Shown here piece by piece: positions 25,439-33,077 of a DNA stretch of 33,905 bases. The DNA is from Glaciecola sp. UBA2563 (GTDB taxonomy: Bacteria > Pseudomonadota > Gammaproteobacteria > Enterobacterales > Alteromonadaceae). The position numbers were made by a program, and so were the translations under genes. The notes beneath the pieces are model-generated. The model saw only the letters and a list, made by a program, of their open reading frames with translations, was not told the DNA's origin and made no database searches. Each line of letters opens with the position of its first letter. Position 1 is the first letter of the stretch. The stretch is from positions 1 to 33,905 of the forward strand of contig DDLV01000083.1 of assembly GCA_002340325.1 (NCBI GenBank), given 5' to 3'.

Positions 25439-26476
25439 TTAGCCTTTAGCTTTTATTTGTGCTTTAAGCAGTGCAAAAATGTCAACGTCGAACTGTCTAA
25501 ACAGATGCACCATATCTACAAATACCCAGTTTTCAGTAAGATGGTCGTCAACTCGTTTCCACCAATCTAATCCATTGATAGAAATATCGTTGTTGGTTGG
25601 TTGTACCCCTTTGTATGGGCCTGTATGCGTTGCGCGAACACCATCCCAGCCAGGACCGCCAGAGTAGGGGCCTTCTGCGATAAGGGCATCGAGGTCTTGC
25701 ACTTCTCTATCGGGAAACGCAACTAGCCAAGGCTGTTGATGAAAGTCTTCAAACGCCTTTAAACCGTAGCAACTGCCGATACCGCCAGGCCCGTACCAGC
25801 ATAGTTCTTCTGTGAAGTAATCTGCCATGCCCATACTCTCTAAGTTGTTCTCGTCATAGCTATTCAGGCCTTCATAGATGAAACTGCGAATGTGTTTCAA
25901 GCTATAATCAGATTCCGCTTTTGGCTGTTCACCTAGTAATACACCATCGCCTAACAAGGGTTGCAGATACTGACCTCGGACGCCTAACACAGGGCTTATT
26001 ACGTCGTACCCAGCTGATTCCATTAAGTCAATGAGGTCAATTAGAAAATAGCTCTCAACAATTTTATTATTTTCGATGCAACAAAATTCACCCCAGCGAA
26101 TCGATACTGGTTTGCCTGTTGCTGGTATGCCAAGATAATCCTCAACGAAAATGCCATTGAGCATACCGGTTCCTGTGACCCATTTTCTGCCGTCTTTTGA
26201 TATATTGCCATCTCTGCGACCATTGGATATGCCTCCGAAAAAGACGAAGGTTTCGCGCTTTAAGTGTGCGAATGATGCATTCAACGGTTGCCAGAATTCG
26301 GTGATAAAACTAGTTGGGCCATGTAACTCATTTATTGGATCGGGCCCATACCAAAGACTTGATGCAGACATTGCCTCTTCTGCGGCTGTTATCCAAGTAT
26401 TGGGAGCGCTATTTTGTAGTTGATACCAAAAATCCCATACCAGTTTTTTATTTACTTGATTTTGCTGGATACTCAT
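25439..26476 (-). CDS. tandem SnoaL-like / NTF2-fold protein (3)
   Basis: A 345-residue protein with two SnoaL-like domains (about 10-160 and 190-340). The first has L-W-Y-G-P-D, G-I-P-A-T-G-K-P-V-S-I-R-W-G-E-F. The second has L-C-W-Y-G-P-G-G-I-G-S-x-x-G, H-Q-Q-P-W-L-V-A-F-P-D-R, R-A-T-H-T-G-P, D-W-W-K-R and E-N-W-V-F-V-D. It is close to the tandem protein at 15256-16254, suggesting duplication between the two modules. Its ATG overlaps the stop of the TAXI gene (ATGA), and the VOC gene follows within four bases. That packing links substrate capture, an NTF2-fold step and a VOC step. The reaction itself is not known. Confidence 0.75.
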   Translation of the reverse strand: MSIQQNQVNKKLVWDFWYQLQNSAPNTWITAAEEAMSASSLWYGPDPINELHGPTSFITEFWQPLNASFAHLKRETFVFFGGISNGRRDGNISKDGRKWVTGTGMLNGIFVEDYLGIPATGKPVSIRWGEFCCIENNKIVESYFLIDLIDLMESAGYDVISPVLGVRGQYLQPLLGDGVLLGEQPKAESDYSLKHIRSFIYEGLNSYDENNLESMGMADYFTEELCWYGPGGIGSCYGLKAFEDFHQQPWLVAFPDREVQDLDALIAEGPYSGGPGWDGVRATHTGPYKGVQPTNNDISINGLDWWKRVDDHLTENWVFVDMVHLFRQFDVDIFALLKAQIKAKG

Positions 26477-27780
26477 TCCACCTTTGTTCCTTTATTCATT
26501 TCATCCAGCCTGCGACGCACATAGTCTAGATGGTGTTGTACCGTATATGCCTGTTTTCTAAAAAAGTTCGGTAGATTAGATTTTAGTAACGTCAGCTCAA
26601 TATCGTCTAACTCATTGCGCAGCGCGATTAATGTATCTTTTTCTAATGTGCTGCCCTCGGTGGCTAGCTGTATGTCAATTTCATGCAGTCTTGTATAGTG
26701 CTTATAGACTCTCGTATTGAATATTGCATTATAAACAATGGGCAGAAACCTAAATAATGGCAGCAGTAGCAGTATCAAAGGCACCAGTATAATCAAGATG
26801 CGATTTAGCTGAGCTACCACCCAATACGGGAGAAAAGACTCCAATGGGCTGAAGCCTGATTCAAAAAGACTAACTGCGAGCTTATCTGCTGGGATCCCTA
26901 AATCTTTCGTCGAGGGAAATAGGTTGTCTGCAGGTATTAGCGGTCTGCCGCCGTGCACTTCTTTAGTCGCGGCAACCAGTCGGTTCACCAATGCGGGATG
27001 CAAGTCTTCCTGACTTACCAACCGCGTTACCAATGCAACCATGTTCAAATCACTTTGTGGTAGCGGTCTTTGATAGTTGAGCGAGCCTGATGGTAAACGA
27101 ATTAGTCTTGCGCCGGGAATTCGCAGCGCGACGGTCTCGCTATGTGCCAAAGGCACCAGATTCAATTCAGGATTTTCAAACAGTGGCTTTAGATAACTGG
27201 CGGTGACAGGTGCCACAAAAAGCGCAATATCTAGTTCTCCTTTTCCAATAGCATTTGCAGTGTCACTGGAGCCCAAGGCAAATGCTTTGTCTCCTGAGAA
27301 ACCCGCGGCACGAGTGATTGCCGCAAGTTGTTGCGCAACAACACTGGTACCGCCACCTTGTGCACCAACAGATAAAGAAAAACTGTCCCACGTATTGGGG
27401 TCATTATCTACTTCAGGTCGGGCAAATATCCATAGGGGTTCGATTTGAACCGAGGCGATGCCGACCAATGTCTCTGGTAGATAAACGCCGCCTTGGACGA
27501 GTGCAATGTCAACATCATCGCCAGATGCGAGAAGCGATGCGTTTTCCACAGAACCATTGGTTTCGATGATGTTTAGTGTAATGTTATCGCGCGACAGAAT
27601 ATCCTGATATAGCAAGGCGTAGTCATAATAAGCTGAGCCGGGTTTGCCAGCTGCAATTGATATCTGTTCGGGCGGATAAAGATTGAGTTGACGCAGCACG
27701 AATGTGATCACACCTGCCAAAGAAGAGAGCATGATTAATGCTATGACTAAGATAGGAAGAATGCGCAGGAAGATTTTCAT
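26473..27780 (-). CDS. TAXI-type TRAP solute-binding protein with C-terminal membrane and coiled-coil part
   Basis: A 435-residue protein. Residues 8-30 form an N-terminal membrane segment or signal anchor. Residues 38-310 are a TAXI-family substrate-binding domain (I-S-I-A-A-G-K-P-G-S-A-Y-Y, T-N-G-S-V-E-N, D-I-A-L-V-Q-G-G, G-A-Q-G-G-G-T). A second helix lies at 328-350, followed by a charged, probably coiled-coil tail (360-430) in the cytosol. This longer form with a C-terminal TM tail is known in the TAXI family. The matching TAXI permease is absent from the window, so the protein either works with a distant permease or acts as a sensor or anchored receptor. First gene of the right module. 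Confidence 0.82.
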   Translation of the reverse strand: MKIFLRILPILVIALIMLSSLAGVITFVLRQLNLYPPEQISIAAGKPGSAYYDYALLYQDILSRDNITLNIIETNGSVENASLLASGDDVDIALVQGGVYLPETLVGIASVQIEPLWIFARPEVDNDPNTWDSFSLSVGAQGGGTSVVAQQLAAITRAAGFSGDKAFALGSSDTANAIGKGELDIALFVAPVTASYLKPLFENPELNLVPLAHSETVALRIPGARLIRLPSGSLNYQRPLPQSDLNMVALVTRLVSQEDLHPALVNRLVAATKEVHGGRPLIPADNLFPSTKDLGIPADKLAVSLFESGFSPLESFLPYWVVAQLNRILIILVPLILLLLPLFRFLPIVYNAIFNTRVYKHYTRLHEIDIQLATEGSTLEKDTLIALRNELDDIELTLLKSNLPNFFRKQAYTVQHHLDYVRRRLDEMNKGTKVE

Positions 27781-28032
27781 TTATATTTGATTGCTCCGAA
27801 ATAATCAATCGCTAATTCGATTCAGCGTTAATTACAAATATAATAGTGCATTCTTCGTTAACTTGTTCAATGTATAATCAATTTAACTCGATAAAACAAT
27901 ACGCAGCCTTAAGCATCATTGCCAAAATGATAATGGCATGCAATTCAGATGTTTAGCGGGCTTTACTTAGTGTGAACTAATGTATTGTTAAAAGGCAAAA
28001 CAATCTGAATTTACAATTGAATGGTGGCCTTA
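27781..28032. promoter_or_regulatory. AT-rich promoter region of the TAXI operon
   Basis: A 252-base gap between the DJ-1 gene and the TAXI gene, both minus strand. It should contain the TAXI operon promoter. TTGAAC and TATTAT occur on the minus strand near 27870-27840 but 19 bases apart, so the exact promoter is uncertain. A 16-bp imperfect CG-centred palindrome (GCTAATTCGATTCAGC, 27811-27826; 12 of 16 symmetric) could be an operator. It is not the same as sites A-C. Confidence 0.3.
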
Positions 28033-28752
28033 CTACACGGGGAACTTTTTGCGTATTTTATAAACAAAATTACGCCAAAGAATTTTTGGTATTGCAACAA
28101 CATGCAGCTTGTTTTGAGCCGCGATAACCATTTCTTTTTTCGCGACTGCCATAACCTCTTTGGATGCTTTATTTGGGTGCCCAGAATCAACGGGTGGCAT
28201 CGGGTCATATTCGATTAATAATTGTATTTTTTCGGCCTCTACTTTTCCATGAAGACGCATAACAATATGCAGGCCGAGATCAATGCCGGCAGATACACCC
28301 GCTGCCGTGATAATTTTCCCTGATTCAACAATGCGTTCGTTTCGCATTGGCGTTGCGCCAAATTGTTTTAAAACAGACTGCGCTATCCAATGGGTGGTAG
28401 CTTGGTGACCATCGAGTATGCCAGCCGCCGCCAGTACGCAAGCGCCAGAGCAAACAGATAAAGTCAATGTGGTCGTTTTATGGACGTTCTGTAACCAAGT
28501 GATAAGCTGTTTATTCGCCATTGCAACTGCGGTGTGTGCCGTTGAGCCAGGCACAAGTACAATATCAGGGGAGGGGATTTCATCGAAACTATGTGTAGCA
28601 CCTAAAATAAATATCCCGCTATCTGCGGCAACAGGACCTGCTTCGTTGCTCACGAACCTGACTTCGGAATCGGGCATCATGCGAAGCACTTCGTAAGGGC
28701 CGACAGCGTCTAATGCTGTAAATCCTGGGTAGAGTACAATTGCGATTAACAT
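28033..28752 (-). CDS. DJ-1/PfpI family protein (isonitrile hydratase-like)
   Basis: A 239-residue protein of the DJ-1/PfpI superfamily. It has Y-P-G-F-T-A-L-D-A-V-G-P-Y-E-V-L with the conserved glutamate near residue 24, D-I-V-L-V-P-G-S, and the nucleophile elbow S-V-C-S-G-A-C-V-L-A-A-A-G-I-L-D-G (cysteine near 101) followed by A-T-T-H-W. This layout is that of isonitrile hydratase and of the amidase domain of AraC-type GATase1 regulators, but no AraC domain follows. The ATG at 28752 with AGGA upstream is better than longer forms that run into the MFS gene. It is the last gene of the VUT-amidohydrolase-MFS-DJ-1 operon, ten bases after the MFS stop. Confidence 0.82.
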   Translation of the reverse strand: MLIAIVLYPGFTALDAVGPYEVLRMMPDSEVRFVSNEAGPVAADSGIFILGATHSFDEIPSPDIVLVPGSTAHTAVAMANKQLITWLQNVHKTTTLTLSVCSGACVLAAAGILDGHQATTHWIAQSVLKQFGATPMRNERIVESGKIITAAGVSAGIDLGLHIVMRLHGKVEAEKIQLLIEYDPMPPVDSGHPNKASKEVMAVAKKEMVIAAQNKLHVVAIPKILWRNFVYKIRKKFPV

Positions 28753-28762
28753 AGCGTTTTTC

Positions 28763-29947
28763 CTAGGTTGCCTTGGAAGGCTGAATTTTCTTAGCTGCAA
28801 AAATAAGCACGACCAGCAGAAGATAACAACCTGAACCAAACTGCAACACAGTGTAAGCGTTAAAATATTCTACGATATTACTGGTAATAAAAGGGCTAAT
28901 CGCTGTTCCCGATGTTGCGCCGAACAAAAATGCTGAAATCAGTTTTGGCGGCGGATCCTCGATCATTAAACTACCAAAAGAAATGATAATTTTGAGAAGC
29001 CCCAAATTTGCAACTCCCCAGATAAATGCCAGCGCAATCAGATAGTCTATATCCTTGACTGTCGAAAGAGGTACAGACATTAATGCTGTTGCCAAAGCAC
29101 CGATGATTACCAGTCTCTGCACACCAATTTTATACACCCACCACGCCACAAATAGTTGGGTAACGAGCATGCCTGACCAGAATTTACTGACAATATCACC
29201 GGCTTTTGCAGGGTCTGCATTAAGCGCAGTTTCCGCATAGTTAGGTAACCACCAAAGCATTGAATATTGCCCAAGTGTGTACAAAAACAAAGCAACGATA
29301 CAACACCAAACCGCAGGAGGCCATTGGGTTATGCGCGTGGTTTGCTCAGAGCCAGATTCGGTATGTTTATCAGTGTCAATCGTTTGCGTATGCTCAGGAA
29401 AAGAAGAGAAAAGCGATAAACCAACTACCGTCATGGCTACAAATCCGACAATAAAATAGGCACTCGCCCAATGCATCTGCTTTGCAATAAGATAGATAGC
29501 AACCGATGAAATAATAATGCCTGCGATGCTAAAACACGCATCGGTAATGACGAGCATTGAAGCTCGAGAGTTCTCGTTATAGCTCCTAGATATCACACTG
29601 GCGGCACCTGCCAGACCAATGCCGCAGCCAACACCAATTGCGCCCAACGCTAGCCCAACAAAGATAAGGGCTGGTGCAAACAGCATTGAAAATAAGCTCA
29701 GGCTCAAAACGCCATAAACGATGAGCATCATGCGTTTAATGGTTACATGATCAAACACAAAAAGTGCAAACGCCGATCCTATAAGAATGCCAAAGGTAAG
29801 CCAGCTAAACGTATTGCTCACATCGGTTATGGGTAAGTCAAAAAAATCGGACATAGGACCCACAATAATGCCAATTGGCGATAACATCGCTGACATAATA
29901 AAGTAGGCAAGGAAACTTATCGCCGTAATTCGATAACGGTTAATCAT
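28763..29947 (-). CDS. MFS transporter (TsgA-like)
   Basis: A 394-residue, 12-helix major-facilitator protein. The start region M-I-N-R-Y-R-I-T-A-I-S-F-L-A-Y-F and the following P-I-G-I-I-V-G-P-M-S-D-F-F resemble the TsgA-like group of MFS proteins, whose substrates are poorly known. I choose the ATG at 29947, which overlaps the amidohydrolase stop by eight bases; longer starts would be read far into that gene. A charged loop (about residues 193-215) separates the two halves. Being inside an amidohydrolase operon, it probably moves the amidohydrolase substrate or product. Confidence 0.8.
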   Translation of the reverse strand: MINRYRITAISFLAYFIMSAMLSPIGIIVGPMSDFFDLPITDVSNTFSWLTFGILIGSAFALFVFDHVTIKRMMLIVYGVLSLSLFSMLFAPALIFVGLALGAIGVGCGIGLAGAASVISRSYNENSRASMLVITDACFSIAGIIISSVAIYLIAKQMHWASAYFIVGFVAMTVVGLSLFSSFPEHTQTIDTDKHTESGSEQTTRITQWPPAVWCCIVALFLYTLGQYSMLWWLPNYAETALNADPAKAGDIVSKFWSGMLVTQLFVAWWVYKIGVQRLVIIGALATALMSVPLSTVKDIDYLIALAFIWGVANLGLLKIIISFGSLMIEDPPPKLISAFLFGATSGTAISPFITSNIVEYFNAYTVLQFGSGCYLLLVVLIFAAKKIQPSKAT

Positions 29948-31307
29948 CGGAAAACTGCACATTGTCCACTTCTTGTTGGTTGCGATTGAGCCAGTCAGCG
30001 CGGCGTTCAAACAGCTGTTCCGCACAATTTTGTACTTCATGACGAATGTCATCCATGTTTGCATTCGTTAGCTTCTTATCACGGACGAGTTCGTTACCGT
30101 CACACATCACCCAGTCCACATCGCCGCCTTGTACCGCGTATACTAAGTTGTAGTGCAAATTAAACAAATCACCTTTCATTAAAGGTGTTGTACGCGGAGT
30201 ATCCGTACGCACGGCGATAATGTCCGCTTTTTTCCCTGCCTCAATCGACCCGATTTCATCGCCCAAACCAATCGCTCTCGAGCCATCTATTGTCGCCATG
30301 CGCAGCACATCCCATGCGTCTCCAGCGGTAGCGTCAGTTTCTCTATGCTTAGCAACTAACCCTGCGAATTTCATCTCTTCGAACAAATCGAGGTTATTGT
30401 TTTCCTTTTCACCATCACAGCCAATACCGACATGTACACCGGCTTTGAGCATCCGTGTCACCGGCGCTATGCCGCTTGCGAGTTTAAGATTGCTGGTGGG
30501 GTTGTGAGCGACGCCAATGCTTCTATTCGCCATTAAGCTAATTTCAGCCTCATCTAACCAAACGCAGTGTGCGAATAAGACGGTATCGAGATCAAGAAAA
30601 CCCAATTTATCCATCGCGTGAACGGGACGCAGTCCATAGCGCTGGGCAATTTCTCTTACTTCTGCCTGAGACTCACCGACGTGGGTATGCAGCCCCACCC
30701 GATATCGGTTTGCCATATCAATCGCGCGTTTGCATGCATCTTCGGTAAAGTAGAATAGGTGCTCCATACCCACCCATGGCATTATGCGACCATTGGCTTT
30801 GCCTAACCAGTTATCTATCAACGCTTCGTTAGTATCGAGTGTTTCAAAATAGTTGTAGTCTGGATGTTCACCCACATACGGGACAAGCACTGCGCGATTT
30901 CCTAATTGCTCAGCAGCTCTAGCGCTGCCATCAAGAAATCGCCACATATCCACAAATGTTGTGGTGCCAGACAAAATCCCTTCGCCATAACAAAGCCACG
31001 ACGCTATTTCGGCATCTTTTGGCTGTAATACCCTGTGCATTGGGTCAATAAATAAACGTAACCAGTCCCAAAGCTTTAGCCCTTCTGCAGTGCCACGAAG
31101 AAAACCAGAATGCATATGGGTGTTGATTAATCCGGGCATGAGGACATGATTATCAAACGATATGATTTCGGCATCTGGATAATGCTGTTTTAGGCTATCG
31201 GTGCTACCTACATCGATGATGTTCTGATCGACTACTATGCCGCCGGATTCAATCACTTCATTCGATTCATTCATAGTGAGAACAAAAGGGGCAGAATAGA
31301 TTTTCAT
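29940..31307 (-). CDS. amidohydrolase, MTA/SAH deaminase-like
   Basis: A 455-residue metal-dependent hydrolase of the TrzN/AtzA/MtaD group, which deaminates or dechlorinates purine- and triazine-like rings. Metal and catalytic residues are present: H64 and H66 (N-T-H-M-H), H207 (H-T-H) with E212, H247 (F-A-H-C), H268 (A-H-N-P) and D298 (G-C-D-G). The H-N-P-T-S-N-L-K-L-A-S-G segment is close to MTA/SAH deaminases. The ATG at 31307 has AGGAG upstream and overlaps the TGA of the transporter gene by four bases (ATGA); an earlier start at 31337 would overlap more. The ring substrate is unknown; a nucleobase, deazapurine or adenosine thioether is the family expectation. Confidence 0.88.
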   Translation of the reverse strand: MKIYSAPFVLTMNESNEVIESGGIVVDQNIIDVGSTDSLKQHYPDAEIISFDNHVLMPGLINTHMHSGFLRGTAEGLKLWDWLRLFIDPMHRVLQPKDAEIASWLCYGEGILSGTTTFVDMWRFLDGSARAAEQLGNRAVLVPYVGEHPDYNYFETLDTNEALIDNWLGKANGRIMPWVGMEHLFYFTEDACKRAIDMANRYRVGLHTHVGESQAEVREIAQRYGLRPVHAMDKLGFLDLDTVLFAHCVWLDEAEISLMANRSIGVAHNPTSNLKLASGIAPVTRMLKAGVHVGIGCDGEKENNNLDLFEEMKFAGLVAKHRETDATAGDAWDVLRMATIDGSRAIGLGDEIGSIEAGKKADIIAVRTDTPRTTPLMKGDLFNLHYNLVYAVQGGDVDWVMCDGNELVRDKKLTNANMDDIRHEVQNCAEQLFERRADWLNRNQQEVDNVQFSDD

Positions 31308-32005
31308 TTTGATTTTTCTCCTGAACGCACGAACCAAACGACAAAGTACACGAACGGTGTATCCATAAGTGCAATCGCCAATTTCAATACATAGGTGCCT
31401 ATCATCAATGTAAACAGCACCTCATTTGGCATCAATCCGTAAAACGCAATGGTATAAAAGACAACGGTATCAATGAGTTGACTAAGTGACGTTGAACCAT
31501 TGTTACGCAACCAAAGCATCTTGCCTTTAGTGATGAGTTTAATTTTTTCAAATGCCCAAACATCAAACAACTGACTCACTGCAAAACTGCAGGCAGACGC
31601 GATGGTGACGCGCGCCGCTGTTGTCATAATGCTTTCAAAGGCGAGTTGATCTTGATAAAACTCAGAAGGCGTCCAATGCCTCGAAAAATAGGTAGAAAGA
31701 ACAATGATCGGATAACATAAAGCAGCGCCGATAATAGCACTTTTGGTAAAGCGACGACCGTGTAACTCTGACATCACATCGGTAAATAAAAACGTCATGG
31801 AGTAAATCACAATGGACGCAGATAGGGCAAATGTGCCTATTCCGGGAATGGAGATATCCCCCAACTTACCGGCAATAAATACGGCGACAACCAAAGAACC
31901 TGCAAGTAATGCTGGCAGCAGTTCTTTGCCAAAAAATCTGCTTGAACAAGCCAGTATTGATGCCAATGCAACGGTTGATATTAGCCAGAGCAAGTCAAAT
32001 AGCAC
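31304..32005 (-). CDS. VUT family (YhhQ/COG1738) transporter, queuosine-precursor type
   Basis: A 233-residue inner-membrane protein with about six helices. It has the V-U-T family marks F-x-x-T-D-V-M-S-E-L-H-G-R-R (about residues 76-90), the S-Q-L-F-D-V-W-A-F-E-K-I-K segment, and L-R-N-N-G-S-T-S-L-S-Q-L-I-D-T-V-V-F-Y. Members such as YhhQ import queuosine precursors like preQ0 and preQ1. The start is GTG 32005 with AAGGG about ten bases upstream. First gene of the operon with the amidohydrolase, so import of a purine-like base followed by deamination is a reasonable guess. It could instead be the ordinary queuosine salvage transporter. Confidence 0.85.
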   Translation of the reverse strand: MLFDLLWLISTVALASILACSSRFFGKELLPALLAGSLVVAVFIAGKLGDISIPGIGTFALSASIVIYSMTFLFTDVMSELHGRRFTKSAIIGAALCYPIIVLSTYFSRHWTPSEFYQDQLAFESIMTTAARVTIASACSFAVSQLFDVWAFEKIKLITKGKMLWLRNNGSTSLSQLIDTVVFYTIAFYGLMPNEVLFTLMIGTYVLKLAIALMDTPFVYFVVWFVRSGEKSK

Positions 32006-32181
32006 GTAATCATTCCCTTTATTAATTCTCTTTCATGTTTCCTTGCTTTTGAAACAACGTTAGTGATGTTAGGCAAATAACGCATAATTGCGTAATAAAC
32101 TACAAGTGTTGGAAGAAGAGGTTTGGGTGTTATTGTTTTACTACATTCTGATTTGGTTTCGCTCTTTTGTCCATCAGTACA

Positions 32182-32406
32182 TCAATTTGCATCGGAACTT
32201 AAGCGAGAACAGGTGGAACGAGATTTACTTCGTAGTATAGAAGTTAGCAATCCAACAAAACCGATTAGACCGATCAAGATTAATATTAAAACTCAAAAAA
32301 TGGCTGGCCCATTAGAAGCTTCATTGCTCACAATAAACAGAAGCCCCAATATAATTGCGCCCAAACACAGCAATGCTAAAAGTATTTGGATAACTATCTC
32401 GCCCAC
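32182..32406 (-). pseudogene. possible broken two-helix membrane protein (in-frame TGA)
   Basis: On the minus strand a GTG at 32406 opens a frame of 37 codons with a strong hydrophobic helix (L-L-A-L-L-C-L-G-A-I-I-L-G-L-L). It ends at TGA 32295-32293 and then continues in the same frame for 36 more codons with a second helix (V-L-I-L-I-L-I-G-L-I-G-F-V-G-L-L) to a TGA at 32184-32182. The simplest reading is a 74-residue two-helix protein with a premature stop, or two tiny proteins. No strong ribosome-binding site is seen. Confidence 0.3.
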
Positions 32407-32421
32407 TTGTTCTACAGTGGC

Positions 32422-32772
32422 TTATCTATCCAAATGGCTATAACGTCTAAAATACTTTTCATAATAACGCCAGCACAAAATACCGTACAAAAATGTCATT
32501 GCGAAACATATAAGCGAGGTGACAGCAAATCTACTTAGTGCATCATATTGTCCATTATAGGTGTGTATAAGATAAGGAATAACAGCCATGCCTAAGAACA
32601 TAAAACCACCCCACGGAGCCGCGTAGGTGCAAAAAAAGTGCACTATGCCTTTTTCTCGTCTAACACGCCAACGTTCATGCTGTGAGCGCGTCCAATACCA
32701 AGGATATTTAGTTTGCGTCACTATTTTGATTCCCCATTTTGGAATTATCCGACACAGGATGCAAGGGTGCAT
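32422..32772 (-). CDS. hypothetical two-helix membrane protein
   Basis: A 116-residue protein of unknown family. The N-terminal half is basic and rich in W, Y and R (Y-P-W-Y-W-T-R-S-Q-H-E-R-W-R-V-R-R). Two membrane helices follow (about residues 54-71 and 80-100), then a charged tail ending Y-Y-E-K-Y-F-R-R-Y. A GTG at 32721 with GGGGA upstream would give a 99-residue form and may be the true start, because the first 17 residues look less protein-like. It stands alone on the minus strand, followed by the possible broken two-helix frame. Confidence 0.5.
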   Translation of the reverse strand: MHPCILCRIIPKWGIKIVTQTKYPWYWTRSQHERWRVRREKGIVHFFCTYAAPWGGFMFLGMAVIPYLIHTYNGQYDALSRFAVTSLICFAMTFLYGILCWRYYEKYFRRYSHLDR

Positions 32773-33077
32773 TCTACTAAAACTAGCTTGTCAACAAAAC
32801 TGGCCTATATGGTAATAAACTCGCTAGAGTCTCAGCTAAAACTGACATGTTTGAGGTTTCTTACACAACCATAAGTCATTGGTTTTCGATATGTTAGTAA
32901 ATTATGGCTGTGCAATATGAGCGGAAGTTGAGTAGGTTGACAATATGAATTTGGAAGCTTTCATATAAAGTGACCAGAATGGTTTTGGATTAGAAGACCT
33001 TTTCGACTTTTGCTTGTTAGATTGATTTTGTTTAGTATTGCTGTGAGTGGACCTCATAAATAAAAAAGGAACTTTAT
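32773..33077. other. intergenic region, no gene seen
   Basis: About 305 bases between divergent genes, expected to hold promoters for both. No RNA gene, repeat or strong hairpin was recognised. Near the end AAGGA (33066-33070) forms the ribosome-binding site of the next gene. Confidence 0.45.

Noticed and set aside
32123..32443. Plus-strand ORF of 106 residues
   Set aside because: Its composition (P, K, N and S rich, no domain) looks like the antisense of the hydrophobic minus-strand frame at 32182-32406. It also runs into the end of the minus-strand gene at 32422 and has no good ribosome-binding site.
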